DNA of 64,000 nucleotides from Pseudomonas putida (GCF_016406145.1 NZ_CP066306.1:5332001-5396000); one strand, 5' to 3'; counted from the stretch's first letter, positions 52,982 through 62,685 are shown. Notes: a model not told the origin generated them from the letters alone. Numbers and translations: made by a program.

Positions 52982-53908
52982 ATGAAACGTCAGCCGGACA
53001 CTCGTCAGTTTTTCTACCAAAACGGAAAGCTCACCACCGTCAACCAAGGAGGACAACAGCACACCATCTTTCGTACCGGCGAAGTGTCACTGGCAGAACG
53101 TGACACTGACTTGGCAGCAAGCGCGACCCTATTGTCTACAAACGAGAGCGGCTCAGTACTAAGTGGGAATAGCGCAGCGGAAACAGCAAGGTTGCTATAT
53201 GCGGCTTATGGGTATGATGCTGCCAAAGCCAGCATGCTCTCCTTACTAAGATTCAACGGTCAGTATCGGACAAGCGAGGGACACTACTTGCTCGGTAATG
53301 GTTACCGTTCTTACAGCCCGGTACTGATGCGGTTTTATTCACCAGACAGCCTCAGCCCTTTTCAAGAGGGCGGCTTGAATAGCTACTGCTATTGCTTGGG
53401 AGACCCCGTCAACCAGACAGATCCAACAGGTCACTTCTCGTTACGGAGGCCAAGAACCTGGTTCAGCACAAGAAAAGGCCGCATTAAAAGGGCACATAAT
53501 AAGGCAACCCAGGCAGACGAAAGCCTCAAGACCTACATACCGAACCTTTTGAAACAACCCAAACAATCCAGGGACGTGGACACGAATTTATTAAAAAAAT
53601 CCCTAAAACATCAAATAAACAAAAACAAACAATCTTTGAACCAGAGCAACGAATACCTAAAAAAGCACAATCAAGTCACCGTAGAATCCGAAGAACTCAA
53701 AAACAACTGGGCAAATTACCAAGAATACGTAAGACAGGAAACAAAAATAAATGATGCACTGTACACACCACCAAAGCACAAAAAAGAAAAAATGGACATA
53801 TTCAATACTCGCCCTGATAGATTAAACCCAGATGACTTCTATCGCATTGAAGAACAAAAAACGGCCCAAAACTTAGAAACCAGAAACAAGCACACGAGGC
53901 AGGCTTAA
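52982..53908 (+). CDS. Orphan Rhs-core protein 1 with basic, coiled C-terminus
   Basis: 308 aa. Residues 1-151 are the compact Rhs tip module: N-terminal FFYQNGKLTTVNQGG, then LLSTNESGSVL, FNGQYRTSEGHYLLGNGYRSYSPVLMRFYSPDSLSPFQEGGLNSYCYC and DPVNQTDPTGH (147-151). The C-terminal 157 residues are Lys/Asn/Gln-rich and predicted helical. This module is usually the conserved border before a variable toxin domain. The GC content of the C-terminal half is clearly lower than in surrounding genes. Start has AAGGAGAG upstream. Confidence 0.85.
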   Translation: MKRQPDTRQFFYQNGKLTTVNQGGQQHTIFRTGEVSLAERDTDLAASATLLSTNESGSVLSGNSAAETARLLYAAYGYDAAKASMLSLLRFNGQYRTSEGHYLLGNGYRSYSPVLMRFYSPDSLSPFQEGGLNSYCYCLGDPVNQTDPTGHFSLRRPRTWFSTRKGRIKRAHNKATQADESLKTYIPNLLKQPKQSRDVDTNLLKKSLKHQINKNKQSLNQSNEYLKKHNQVTVESEELKNNWANYQEYVRQETKINDALYTPPKHKKEKMDIFNTRPDRLNPDDFYRIEEQKTAQNLETRNKHTRQA

Positions 53909-53955
53909 AGTCAATCGTGGCACGCGCAGATCCGGGGCTACAGGAGGCCAACGTC

Positions 53956-54858
53956 ATGAGCAGATCATTGAACAACACGCTGTTCTTCTACCAAAGCAAC
54001 AAACTCATAACCGTGAAGCAGGGCAACCAGCATCGCGCCATCTTGCGCAACGCCGACATGCCCTTGGCTGAGGTTCAAGCCGGCGAAACGGCTGGCGCTG
54101 GGTTGCTGGCAACCGATGACAAGGGTTCCGTTCTCAACGTTCAAGATACGGAGGACCTGGAAGGCCACTACTTTTCAGCCTACGGGCATGATCCGAACTT
54201 GCCCTCGATGCGAATAACGCTTGGCTTCAATGGCGAAGCTTACGTGCCAGGTGCGGCCTCCTACCTACTTGGGCTTGGATACCGCAGCTATTCTCCGCGC
54301 CTGAGACGTTTCCTGGCAGCAGACAGCTGGAGCCCATTCGGGCAGGGTGGGTTGAATGTTTACTGCTATTGCGAAGGTGACCCGGTCAACTTCATCGACT
54401 CAAGCGGGCATATGCCAAAAAGGTTTGTTAATCCACGGCCTAAACTGAGGCGGGTTGAACTCCCAAATGACGAGATACTCAAGGTTAGCAAGAACATCGC
54501 CGTGAATATCGGTTCGTCAACAGCAAAAAGTTCGTCGAATAGCTCGCTGACACCCTCTTCTCAAGCCGGAGGGCACACCGCTCATACAGAAGCCGGACTA
54601 ACGTCGGGCGAAACAGCGGTCCGACGGGATTCGCCCGCTACAATCCCAAAAACGCCAACGCTCGGCTCGCCAATACCATCGACGGATAGTTCCCCTGCAG
54701 GATCACCCAGGGGAAGCCCGCAGCCCGATGCCGCGCCCCTGCAGCCGCTGTTCGTCAGAAGCTTTGTTGAGGCACCGCAGTCTCTGTTCCATTCTAGGGC
54801 TAGCGAAATCAGGCAGCCCACTGATGCGTTCCCAAGGGCTCCGTCACGTTGGGACTAA
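53956..54858 (+). CDS. Orphan Rhs-core protein 2 with Ser/Pro/Thr-rich C-terminus
   Basis: 300 aa. Residues 1-152 parallel protein 1 (FFYQSNKLITVKQGN, LLATDDKGSVL, FNGEAYVPG, YLLGLGYRSYSPRLRRFLAADSWSPFGQGGLNVYCYC, DPVNFIDSSGH), but the C-terminal 148 residues are unrelated and Ser/Pro/Thr-rich, probably disordered. The start at 53956 is supported by AGGAGG 9 nt upstream. It is 48 bp after protein 1, so both belong to one transcript ending at the terminator at 54867. Confidence 0.85.
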   Translation: MSRSLNNTLFFYQSNKLITVKQGNQHRAILRNADMPLAEVQAGETAGAGLLATDDKGSVLNVQDTEDLEGHYFSAYGHDPNLPSMRITLGFNGEAYVPGAASYLLGLGYRSYSPRLRRFLAADSWSPFGQGGLNVYCYCEGDPVNFIDSSGHMPKRFVNPRPKLRRVELPNDEILKVSKNIAVNIGSSTAKSSSNSSLTPSSQAGGHTAHTEAGLTSGETAVRRDSPATIPKTPTLGSPIPSTDSSPAGSPRGSPQPDAAPLQPLFVRSFVEAPQSLFHSRASEIRQPTDAFPRAPSRWD

Positions 54859-54866
54859 CGAATAGC

Positions 54867-54900
54867 AAAAAGCCCCTCTCTCGTGGGGCTTTTTGTTTTT
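54867..54900. terminator. Bidirectional rho-independent terminator
   Basis: AAAAAGCCCC-TCTCTCGT-GGGGCTTTTT with T-runs on both sides (TTTTTGTTTTTT on the + strand). It serves the Rhs pair and the convergent fdhA. Confidence 0.9.
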
Positions 54901-54903
54901 TAA

Positions 54904-56103
54904 TTACGCCGCGCTAAACGTCTTGTGCGGATCAATCACAAACTTCTTCGGCACCCCGGCATCGAACTCGCCGTACCCTTCTGGCGCCTGATCCAGGCTG
55001 ATGACCTGCACACCAACAACTTCAGCGATGTTGATCCGGTCCCACATGATCGCCTGCATCAATTGGCGGTTGTATTTCATGGTCGGGGTCTGGCCGGTGT
55101 GGAAGCTGTGCGATTTTGCCCATCCCAGGCCAAAGCGGATGCTCAGCGCGCCGATCTTGGCGGCAGCATCCACCGCGCCTGGGTCTTCGGTCACGTACAG
55201 GCCCGGGATACCGATGTTGCCGGCAACGCGAGTGACCTGCATCAGCGAGTTCAGCACAGTGGCCGGTGCTTCATGTTTGGCGCCTTCATGCCCATGACCA
55301 CGTGCCTCGAAGCCCACCGCATCAACTGCACAGTCCACTTCCGGCTCGCCGAGGATGTCGATGATCTGTTCGTGCAGCGGGGTGTCCTTGGACAGGTCGA
55401 CCACTTCAAAGCCCTGGGACTTGGCGTGGGCCAGGCGGGCCGGGTTCAGATCGCCGACGATGACGCAGGCAGCGCCCAGCAGGCGGGCCGAGGCAGCCGC
55501 GGCCAGGCCGACCGGGCCAGCACCTGCGACGTAAACGGTACTGCCTGGGCCTACGCCAGCAGTCACGGCACCGTGGTAGCCGGTTGGCAGGATGTCGGAC
55601 AGGCAGGTCAGGTCACGGATCTTCTCCATGGCCTTGTCGCGATCCGGCAGTTTCAGCAGGTTGAAGTCGGCATACGGTACCAGCACGTATTCAGCCTGGC
55701 CGCCGGTCCAGTCGCCCATGTCAACGTAACCGTAGGCACCGCCGGCGCGGGCCGGGTTGACGGTGAGGCAGACACCGGTGTGCATCTCTTTGCAGGAGCG
55801 GCAGCGGCCGCAGGCGACGTTGAACGGCACCGACACCAGGTCACCGATTTTCAGGCGTTCGACGTCACGCCCCATCTCGACGATTTCACCGGTGATTTCG
55901 TGGCCCAGGACCAGGCCGACCTGGGCAGTGGTGCGGCCGCGGACCATGTGCTGGTCGGAGCCGCAGATGTTGGTGGAGACCACCTTGAGGATGACGCCGT
56001 GCTCGATCTTCTTGCCGCGCGGGTCCTGCATCTTCGGGTAGTCGATTTTCTGCACCTCGACCTTGCCAGCGCCCAGGTACACCACTCCACGATTGCCAGA
56101 CAT
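54904..56103 (-). CDS. fdhA: Glutathione-independent formaldehyde dehydrogenase
   Basis: An NAD-linked zinc alcohol-dehydrogenase superfamily enzyme oxidising formaldehyde to formate without glutathione. 399 aa, normal length. Catalytic zinc ligands are in NICGSDQH and LGHE; the structural zinc site is CGRCRSCKEMHTGVC. The nucleotide fold is VYVAGAGPVGLAAAASARLLGA. It is the last gene of the sarcosine/one-carbon cluster, with a REP pair between it and purU. Confidence 0.96.
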   Translation of the reverse strand: MSGNRGVVYLGAGKVEVQKIDYPKMQDPRGKKIEHGVILKVVSTNICGSDQHMVRGRTTAQVGLVLGHEITGEIVEMGRDVERLKIGDLVSVPFNVACGRCRSCKEMHTGVCLTVNPARAGGAYGYVDMGDWTGGQAEYVLVPYADFNLLKLPDRDKAMEKIRDLTCLSDILPTGYHGAVTAGVGPGSTVYVAGAGPVGLAAAASARLLGAACVIVGDLNPARLAHAKSQGFEVVDLSKDTPLHEQIIDILGEPEVDCAVDAVGFEARGHGHEGAKHEAPATVLNSLMQVTRVAGNIGIPGLYVTEDPGAVDAAAKIGALSIRFGLGWAKSHSFHTGQTPTMKYNRQLMQAIMWDRINIAEVVGVQVISLDQAPEGYGEFDAGVPKKFVIDPHKTFSAA

Positions 56104-56279
56104 GCTCTTACCTCGCTTGATTTGTATTTATGCAGCGTTGGTTGAAGCGCCGCCGTCCATGGGCGACATGTGTTGCTGGAATGCAGGGAATTGTGGGCTT
56201 GATGGAGCACAAGGCACTGACTGAAAACGACAGGGGGATGCCTTTTTACGGCAGGCCAAAAGCGGGGGCCGCTTTGCGG

Positions 56280-56352
56280 CCCTTTCGCGACACAAGGCCG
56301 CTCCTACAGGGGACGCGATCGCCTGTAGGAGCGGCCTTGTGTCGCGAAAGGG
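56280..56352. repeat. REP pair, type A: 31-bp inverted arms
   Basis: 56280-56310 and 56322-56352 are exact reverse complements with an 11-nt loop, followed on the right by a further hairpin GGGCTGCGCAGCAGCCC. It lies between purU and fdhA. Confidence 0.85.
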
Positions 56353-56375
56353 CTGCGCAGCAGCCCCAGAATTGT

Positions 56376-57233
56376 TCAGAGAACGACAGTACGGTTGGCG
56401 TTGAGAAACACCCGCCGCTCGATGTGATACCCGACCGCCCGCGCCAGGGTCAGGCATTCGATGTCACGCCCCTTGGCAATCAGGTCTTCGGGGTAATGGC
56501 TGTGATCCACCACCTCAACGCCCTGGGCGATGATCGGCCCTTCGTCGAGGTCGTTGTTGATGTAATGCGCCGTGGCACCCACCATTTTCACACCCTTGTT
56601 GTACGCCTGGTGATAAGGCTTGGCGCCCTTGAACCCCGGCAACAACGAGTGATGGATATTGATCGCCCAGCCGTCCAGGCGCCGGCACAGTTCAGGCGAC
56701 AGCACCTGCATGTAGCGGGCAAGGATAACCAACTCGGCGCCGGTCTCCTCGATCACCCCCAGCACCTTGCGCTCTTGCCCGGCCTTGTCGTTGGGGTCGA
56801 GTGCGAAGTGGTAATAGGGAATCTTGTGCCAGTGCGCCAGCGGCTCGAGGTCGGGATGGTTGGACACCACCGCGACCACGTCCATGCCCAGTTGGCCGAT
56901 GCGCTGGCGATAGAGCAAGTCGTTCAGGCAGTGGTCAGCTTTGGACACCATGATCACCACCTTGGGGCGGTGATTCGGTGCGGTCAGCTCGAACGCCATG
57001 CCAAACGCATCACCGCGCTCGGCGAGGCCGGCACGGAAACCGACCTCGTCAAAATCGTCCGGCTGGCGGAACTCGACGCGGATGAAAAAGCGCCCCGACT
57101 GCCTGTCATCGAAGGAGTGGTGCTCCGTCACGTAGCAGCGCTGCTCGAAGAGGTAACGCGTCACCACGTCGACGGTGCCGAGCATGCTCGGGCAGTCGGC
57201 GGTGAGAATCCAGGTATCCGGTGCCCGACTCAT
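56376..57233 (-). CDS. purU: Formyltetrahydrofolate deformylase
   Basis: Hydrolyses 10-formyl-THF to formate and THF. 285 aa. An N-terminal ACT domain (WILTADCPSMLGTVDVVTRYLFEQRCYVTEHHSF) precedes the formyltransferase-like catalytic domain (SKADHCLNDLLYR, NIHHSLLPGFKGAKPYHQAY, DEGPIIAQGV). It follows soxG by 10 nt in the same direction. Confidence 0.97.
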   Translation of the reverse strand: MSRAPDTWILTADCPSMLGTVDVVTRYLFEQRCYVTEHHSFDDRQSGRFFIRVEFRQPDDFDEVGFRAGLAERGDAFGMAFELTAPNHRPKVVIMVSKADHCLNDLLYRQRIGQLGMDVVAVVSNHPDLEPLAHWHKIPYYHFALDPNDKAGQERKVLGVIEETGAELVILARYMQVLSPELCRRLDGWAINIHHSLLPGFKGAKPYHQAYNKGVKMVGATAHYINNDLDEGPIIAQGVEVVDHSHYPEDLIAKGRDIECLTLARAVGYHIERRVFLNANRTVVL

Positions 57234-57243
57234 GTTGCTCTCC

Positions 57244-57876
57244 TTAGGCTTCGATGCTCAGGCCGTATTCGGCAGAAGCGTCCTGCAGCCACAGCCACCA
57301 GTAATCGGCGAAGCTGCGGCGAATCACCAGCTCCCAGGTGTCCTCGGCCGTGCGGCGGATCACCAGTTGCGACTTGGCGAACACGGTACCCACCGCCTTG
57401 CCCACCGGGAAGTTGTTCGGGTGAACATCATAGCTGGTGGACTTCATCAGCACTTCGCGCACGTGCGGGCCACGCAGCTCCAGCAGGCTTTGCCCGCCGC
57501 TGACGTTGACCACCTGGATGTGCTGGCCTTCAAGGGCCGCGCGCAGTTTTTGCTCGACGGCGAACTCCTGGCCGCCGGGGACGATCAGCAGCCACTCATC
57601 GGGGCCGAGCCACTGCAACGACATCTCACTATTGGCGACCACGGTCAGGGCCACTGGCAGCTCCAGGCCCAGGGCCTTGTGCACGCCTGCGGCGAATTCC
57701 GGGTCGTGGCCGTCGCCGCGAAGGGTCAGGTGGCCGAGGAATTTCTTTTCACGCAGGGTCACGCCTGCGTTCTTGCGGCCCTTGCCAACCAGGCTGGCCA
57801 GGTCGGCGTGATGCAGCGGCGACTGAGCCTTGGCGTCGGCGCCGGGGTTTTGCTGGAAGACGTTGATAGCGCTCAT
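57244..57876 (-). CDS. soxG: Sarcosine oxidase gamma subunit
   Basis: 210 aa. Family segments are SPLHHADLASLVGKGRKNAGVTLREKKFLGHLTLRG and LQWLGPDEWLLIVPGGQE. The gamma subunit is part of the heterotetrameric enzyme and has no catalytic motif of its own. RBS GGCAGGTAAG before the ATG. Confidence 0.95.
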   Translation of the reverse strand: MSAINVFQQNPGADAKAQSPLHHADLASLVGKGRKNAGVTLREKKFLGHLTLRGDGHDPEFAAGVHKALGLELPVALTVVANSEMSLQWLGPDEWLLIVPGGQEFAVEQKLRAALEGQHIQVVNVSGGQSLLELRGPHVREVLMKSTSYDVHPNNFPVGKAVGTVFAKSQLVIRRTAEDTWELVIRRSFADYWWLWLQDASAEYGLSIEA

Positions 57877-57937
57877 TTCTTACCTGCCTTGAATTCTTGG
57901 TCGTCGATACGACGCAGCTTGCAGGGTGTGTTTGCCG

Positions 57938-58030
57938 GCCTCATCGCCGGCAAGCCGGCTCCCACAGGGACCGCACCTACCTTCATAACTGCATCGATCC
58001 TGTGGGAGCCGGCTTGCCAGCGATTGGGCC
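57938..58030. repeat. REP pair, type B, inside the sox operon
   Basis: Left arm about 57938-57969 (TCATCGCCGGCAAGCCGGCT) and right arm 57999-58030 (TGTGGGAGCCGGCTTGCCAG), inverted, with a few mismatches. It is in the 179-bp gap between soxA and soxG. Confidence 0.8.
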
Positions 58031-58055
58031 AGCCGGCTCGTCACAGGGCCCGGAG

Positions 58056-61000
58056 TCAAACGTTCTGCCGCTCACCCTTCGGATCGAAGAACACCGAAGA
58101 CACGATTTCTGCCTCGATCACGCTGCCATCGGCTTGCGGCGAATAAACGCGCTCGCCCATGCGTTTCAGGCCGCCTTTGACCACACCCATGGCAAACGAA
58201 TAACCCAGGGAGTTGGCCGCGTAGCTGGAGGTGACGTGGCCGACCATGTCCATCGGGATCGGCTGCTTGGGGTCGAACACCAACTGAGCGCCTTCGGGCA
58301 GCCACTTGGTCGGGTCCACAGGCTTGAGGCCCACCAGCTGCTTGCGGTTTTCACGCACGCAGTCTTCGCGGTTCATGCCACGCAGGCCGATCCACGAGAA
58401 CGGCTTGTTGCGGCCCACACACCAGCTCATGTTGAGGTCGTCCGGGGTCATCGAGCCGTCGGTGTCCTGGCCAACGATGATGAAGCCCTTCTCGGCACGC
58501 AGCACGTGCATGGTTTCGGTGCCGTACGGGGTCAGGTTGTACTTCTTGCCGGCCTCGATGACTTTTTCCAGCACGCCCATGGCGTAGTTGGCCTGCACGT
58601 TGACTTCGTACGACAGCTCACCGGTGAACGAAATACGGAACACGCGGGCCGGTACGCCACCGACAGTGCCTTCCTTCCAGGTCATGAACGGGAAGGCGTC
58701 CTTGTCCAAGTCGATGTCGTCGGTCAGCTCGCTGAGCAGCTTGCGGCTGTTGGGGCCGGACAGGGTCAGCGTGGCCCAGTGATCGGTGACCGAGGTGAAA
58801 TACACCTTCATCTCTGGCCATTCGGTCTGGTGATACAGCTCCAGCCACTGCAGCACGCGTGCGGCGCCACCGGTAGTGGTGGTCATGTAGAAGTGGTTGT
58901 CGCCGACACAGGCGGTCACGCCGTCGTCGAAGACCATGCCGTCTTCTTTGCACATCAGGCCATAACGGGCCTTGCCCACATCGAGCTTGGTCCAGGCGTT
59001 GCTGTAGATGCGGTTGAGGAACTCGCGGGCATCCGGGCCCTGGATATCGATCTTGCCCAGGGTCGAGGCGTCGAGCAGGCCCACGCTGTCGCGCACGGCC
59101 TTGCACTCACGGGCCACGGCAGCGTGGATGTCTTCACCGGCCTTGGGGAAGTACCAAGGGCGCTTCCATTGGCCGACGTCTTCGAACTCGGCGCCGTTCT
59201 TCACGTGCCAGGCATGCAGGGCAGTGAAGCGCACGGGCTCGAACAGGTGGCCACAGTGACGGCCCGCTACCGCACCGAAAGTCACCGGCGTGTAGTTGGG
59301 GCGGAACATGGTGGTGCCCATTTCCGGAATGGTGATACCGATCGAACGGGCGGCGATGGCCAGGCCGTTGATGTTGCCCAGTTTGCCTTGGTCGGTACCG
59401 AAGCCCAGCGCGGTATAGCGCTTGACGTGCTCGACCGACTCGAAGCCTTCGCGGGTGGCCAGTTCGATACCGGCGGCGGTCACATCGTTCTGCTGGTCGA
59501 CGAACTGCTTCGGCCCCTTGCTGCCCTTGTCGTGCGGCACCTGGAACAGGGCCACGGTGGCCTCTTCCTTGCGTGCAACGGTCTTTGGCAGCGTGCCGGT
59601 GGTAGCCTTGAAGCCGGCTTCGGTGGCTGCGCGCACGCCGCCTTCGAAACCATCGGCAATCACATCGCCCAGTGCATACACGCCGTTGATGCCACCCACG
59701 CACACGCGCTTTTGCGGCGCATCACCGGGCACGAAGCCAAGAATGTCATCACGCCAAACCGGGCGACCGCCCAGGTGCGAGGCCAGGTGGACGATCGGGC
59801 TGTAGCCGCCGGAGGTTGCGATCAGGTCGCATTCGAGGGTTTCGCCGGGGCTGGTGACCTTGTGTGCCTGCACATCGATGGCCGCCACGCGGGCACCGGT
59901 GACATGCTTGCTGCCTTTGGCCTCAATCACAGCGCTGGAAGTGAGGATGCGGATGCCTTTGGCACGGGCTTCCTCAACCAGCGAACCACGTGGGTTGTGG
60001 CGGGCGTCGGCGATGGCGACGACCTGCAGGCCAGCGTCATGCCAGTCCAGCGCAGCCCGGTAGGCATGGTCGTTGTTGGTCGACAGCACCAGCTTGCGGC
60101 CCGGTGCCACGCCGTAGCGGCGCACATAGGTGGAGACAGCGCCGGCCAGCATGTTGCCCGGCACGTCGTTGTTGCCGTACACCAGCGGGCGCTCGTGGGC
60201 ACCGGCTGCCAGTACAACGCGCTTGGCACGTACACGGTGCACACGGTGGCGAACCTGGCCGATCGGGGCACGGTCACCGAGGTGGTCGGTAAGGCGCTCG
60301 TGAATGGTCAGGAAGTTGTGGTCGTGGTAGCCGTTGACCGTGGCGCGTGGTAGCAGGGTCACTTCCGGCAGGCTTTGCAGTTCTTTGACCACGGCGTTGA
60401 CCCAGTCAGCGGCCGGCTTGCCATCGAGGGTCTCGCGGCTGTCGAGCAGGCTGCCGCCGAACTCTTCCTGTTCGTCAGCCAGGATCACCCGGGCACCGCT
60501 GCGCGCAGCGGCCAGGGCAGCGGCCAGGCCTGCAGGGCCGGCACCGACGATCAGCACGTCGCAGTGCTGGTTCATGTAGTCGTAGCTGTCCGGGTCGTTC
60601 TGCAGCGGCGCACGGCCAAGGCCTGCCGCCTTACGGATGTACTTCTCGTAAGTCATCCAGAACGATTTCGGGTACATGAAGGTTTTGTAGTAGAAGCCCG
60701 GCGGCATCATGCTGCCGCCGACCTTGCCGAGGATGCCCATGACGTCGTTGTTGACGTTCGGCCAGCCGTTGGTGCTGGTGGCGACAAGGCCTGCGTACAG
60801 CGCCTGCTGGGTAGCGCGCACGTTGGGGATCTGCGTGGCTTCGCTGGAGCCGATCTGCAAGATAGCGTTCGGTTCTTCGGTACCGGCGGCGATGATGCCG
60901 CGTGGGCGCGAGTACTTGAAGCTGCGGCCCACGATATCGACGCCGTTGGCCAGCAGCGCGGCGGCCAGGCTGTCACCGGCATACCCCTGGTAGGTCTTGC

Positions 61001-61073
61001 CGTTGAAGGTGAAGTTCAGGACCTTGCTGCGGTCGATACGGCCGCCGCTGGCGAGGCGATAGGTCTGGCTCAT
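58056..61073 (-). CDS. soxA: Sarcosine oxidase alpha subunit
   Basis: 1005 aa. An N-terminal Fer2-like region (LNFTFNGKTYQGYAGDSLAAALLANGVDIV), FAD domain (CDVLIVGAGPAGLAAALAAARSGARVIL, about 173-200), then the C-terminal GcvT aminomethyltransferase-like half (about 600-1005), which transfers the one-carbon unit to THF. The start overlaps soxD stop by 4 bp (ATGA). Confidence 0.97.
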   Translation of the reverse strand: MSQTYRLASGGRIDRSKVLNFTFNGKTYQGYAGDSLAAALLANGVDIVGRSFKYSRPRGIIAAGTEEPNAILQIGSSEATQIPNVRATQQALYAGLVATSTNGWPNVNNDVMGILGKVGGSMMPPGFYYKTFMYPKSFWMTYEKYIRKAAGLGRAPLQNDPDSYDYMNQHCDVLIVGAGPAGLAAALAAARSGARVILADEQEEFGGSLLDSRETLDGKPAADWVNAVVKELQSLPEVTLLPRATVNGYHDHNFLTIHERLTDHLGDRAPIGQVRHRVHRVRAKRVVLAAGAHERPLVYGNNDVPGNMLAGAVSTYVRRYGVAPGRKLVLSTNNDHAYRAALDWHDAGLQVVAIADARHNPRGSLVEEARAKGIRILTSSAVIEAKGSKHVTGARVAAIDVQAHKVTSPGETLECDLIATSGGYSPIVHLASHLGGRPVWRDDILGFVPGDAPQKRVCVGGINGVYALGDVIADGFEGGVRAATEAGFKATTGTLPKTVARKEEATVALFQVPHDKGSKGPKQFVDQQNDVTAAGIELATREGFESVEHVKRYTALGFGTDQGKLGNINGLAIAARSIGITIPEMGTTMFRPNYTPVTFGAVAGRHCGHLFEPVRFTALHAWHVKNGAEFEDVGQWKRPWYFPKAGEDIHAAVARECKAVRDSVGLLDASTLGKIDIQGPDAREFLNRIYSNAWTKLDVGKARYGLMCKEDGMVFDDGVTACVGDNHFYMTTTTGGAARVLQWLELYHQTEWPEMKVYFTSVTDHWATLTLSGPNSRKLLSELTDDIDLDKDAFPFMTWKEGTVGGVPARVFRISFTGELSYEVNVQANYAMGVLEKVIEAGKKYNLTPYGTETMHVLRAEKGFIIVGQDTDGSMTPDDLNMSWCVGRNKPFSWIGLRGMNREDCVRENRKQLVGLKPVDPTKWLPEGAQLVFDPKQPIPMDMVGHVTSSYAANSLGYSFAMGVVKGGLKRMGERVYSPQADGSVIEAEIVSSVFFDPKGERQNV

Positions 61074-61405
61074 ACTTTTTCCCCTTGGCCTTTGACGGTC
61101 GACGGTGCGCTGCTTTGCTTGCCGCCTGCGGTCACCTGCGGCTTCTCACCGATCTTGTAGGTTTCCAGAATTTCGTAGGTCACGGTGTCGCGGGTGACGT
61201 TGAAGTACTGACGGCAGCCGGCAACGTGGTCCCACAGTTCATGGTGAATACCGCGCGGGTTGTCGCGGAAGAACATGTAAGTGCCCCACTCTTCGTCGGA
61301 GCAGGCGTTGGGGTCCAGCGGGCGAGCGATGTGCGCCTGGCCAGAGGCGTGGAACTCTTCTTCGGAGCGCAGCTCGCCGCAGTGGGGACAAAAAATATGC
61401 AACAT
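61070..61405 (-). CDS. soxD: Sarcosine oxidase delta subunit
   Basis: 111 aa. The zinc-binding motif CPHCGELRSEEEFH with downstream HVAGCRQYFNVTRDT is typical. The ATG at 61405 (MLHIFCPHCG) is the natural start; the longer open frame is a soxB-shadow. It sits between soxB and soxA. Confidence 0.95.
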   Translation of the reverse strand: MLHIFCPHCGELRSEEEFHASGQAHIARPLDPNACSDEEWGTYMFFRDNPRGIHHELWDHVAGCRQYFNVTRDTVTYEILETYKIGEKPQVTAGGKQSSAPSTVKGQGEKV

Positions 61406-61419
61406 GACGGTGTCTCCGG

Positions 61420-62670
61420 TTAGTGGGCGACGGCGGCGGCGCCGTGTTCGTCGATCAGTGCGCCGTTGTAGAAACGGTCCATGGAGAACGGCGCAGCCAG
61501 CGGGTGCATCTCGCCTTTGGCCAGGCTTGCGGCAAAGACGTTGCCCGAGCCCGGGGTCGCCTTGAAGCCGCCGGTGCCCCAGCCGCAGTTGAAGAACATG
61601 TTCTTGACCGGAGTCTTGGAAATGATCGGGCAGGCGTCCGGCGAGGTGTCGACGATGCCGCCCCACTGGCGGTTCATACGCACGCGCGAGAGGTTGGGGA
61701 ACATCTCGACGATGGCCTGCAGGGTGTGCTCGATAACCGGGTACGAACCGCGCTGGCCGTAGCCGACCCAGCCGTCGATACCGGCGCCGATCACCAGGTC
61801 GCCCTTGTCGGACTGGCTGATGTAGCCGTGCACGGCGTTGGACATGATCACGCTGTCGATGATCGGCTTGATCGGCTCGGATACCAGTGCTTGCAGCGGG
61901 TGCGACTCCAGCGGCAGGCGGAAGCCGGCCAGCCTGGCCATGTGCCCGGAATTACCGGCAGTGACCACACCGACGCGCTTGGCGCCGATGAAACCTTTGT
62001 TGGTTTCCACACCGATCACTGCACCGTTTTCCTTGCGGAAACCGATCACTTCGGTCTGCTGGATCAGGTCCACGCCCAGGGCGTCGGCGGCACGGGCGTA
62101 ACCCCAGGCCACGGCGTCGTGACGGGCGACGCCACCACGGCGCTGAACGGTAGCGCCGAGGATCGGGTAACGGGTGTTCTTCGAGCAGTCCAGGTACGGG
62201 ATTTCGGCCGCGACCTGGGCGGTGTTGAGCAGTTCGCCATCGACGCCGTTGAGGCGGTTGGCGCTGACGCGGCGCTCGGAATCACGAATGTCCTGCAGGG
62301 TATGGCACAGGTTGTAGACCCCGCGCTGGGAGAACATCACGTTGTAGTTGATGTCCTGGGACAGGCCCTCCCACAGCTTCATGGCATGCTCGTACAGCTG
62401 GGCCGATTCGTCCCACAGGTAGTTGGAACGCACGATGGTGGTGTTACGGGCGGTGTTGCCGCCGCCCAGGTAACCTTTCTCGACCACCGCGACATTGGTG
62501 ATGCCGTGTTCCTTGGCCAGGTAGTAGGCGGTGGCCAGGCCATGGCCGCCACCGCCGACGATGACCACGTCGTAGACCTTTTTAGGGGTCGGCGTGCGCC
62601 ACATGCGCTGCCAGTTCTCGTGGTGGCTGAGGGAGTGTTTGAAGAGGCCGAAGCCCGAGTAGCGTTGCAT
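61420..62670 (-). CDS. soxB: Sarcosine oxidase beta subunit
   Basis: 416 aa. FAD Rossmann motif YDVVIVGGGGHGLATAYYLAKEHG at about 33-56 and the catalytic-subunit C-terminal GGIVDTSPDACPIISKTPVKNMFFNCGWGTGGFKATPGSG. The catalytic subunit of the heterotetramer. It begins 16 nt after the glyA stop. Confidence 0.97.
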   Translation of the reverse strand: MQRYSGFGLFKHSLSHHENWQRMWRTPTPKKVYDVVIVGGGGHGLATAYYLAKEHGITNVAVVEKGYLGGGNTARNTTIVRSNYLWDESAQLYEHAMKLWEGLSQDINYNVMFSQRGVYNLCHTLQDIRDSERRVSANRLNGVDGELLNTAQVAAEIPYLDCSKNTRYPILGATVQRRGGVARHDAVAWGYARAADALGVDLIQQTEVIGFRKENGAVIGVETNKGFIGAKRVGVVTAGNSGHMARLAGFRLPLESHPLQALVSEPIKPIIDSVIMSNAVHGYISQSDKGDLVIGAGIDGWVGYGQRGSYPVIEHTLQAIVEMFPNLSRVRMNRQWGGIVDTSPDACPIISKTPVKNMFFNCGWGTGGFKATPGSGNVFAASLAKGEMHPLAAPFSMDRFYNGALIDEHGAAAVAH

Positions 62671-62685
62671 GGTCGTTTACTCCAC

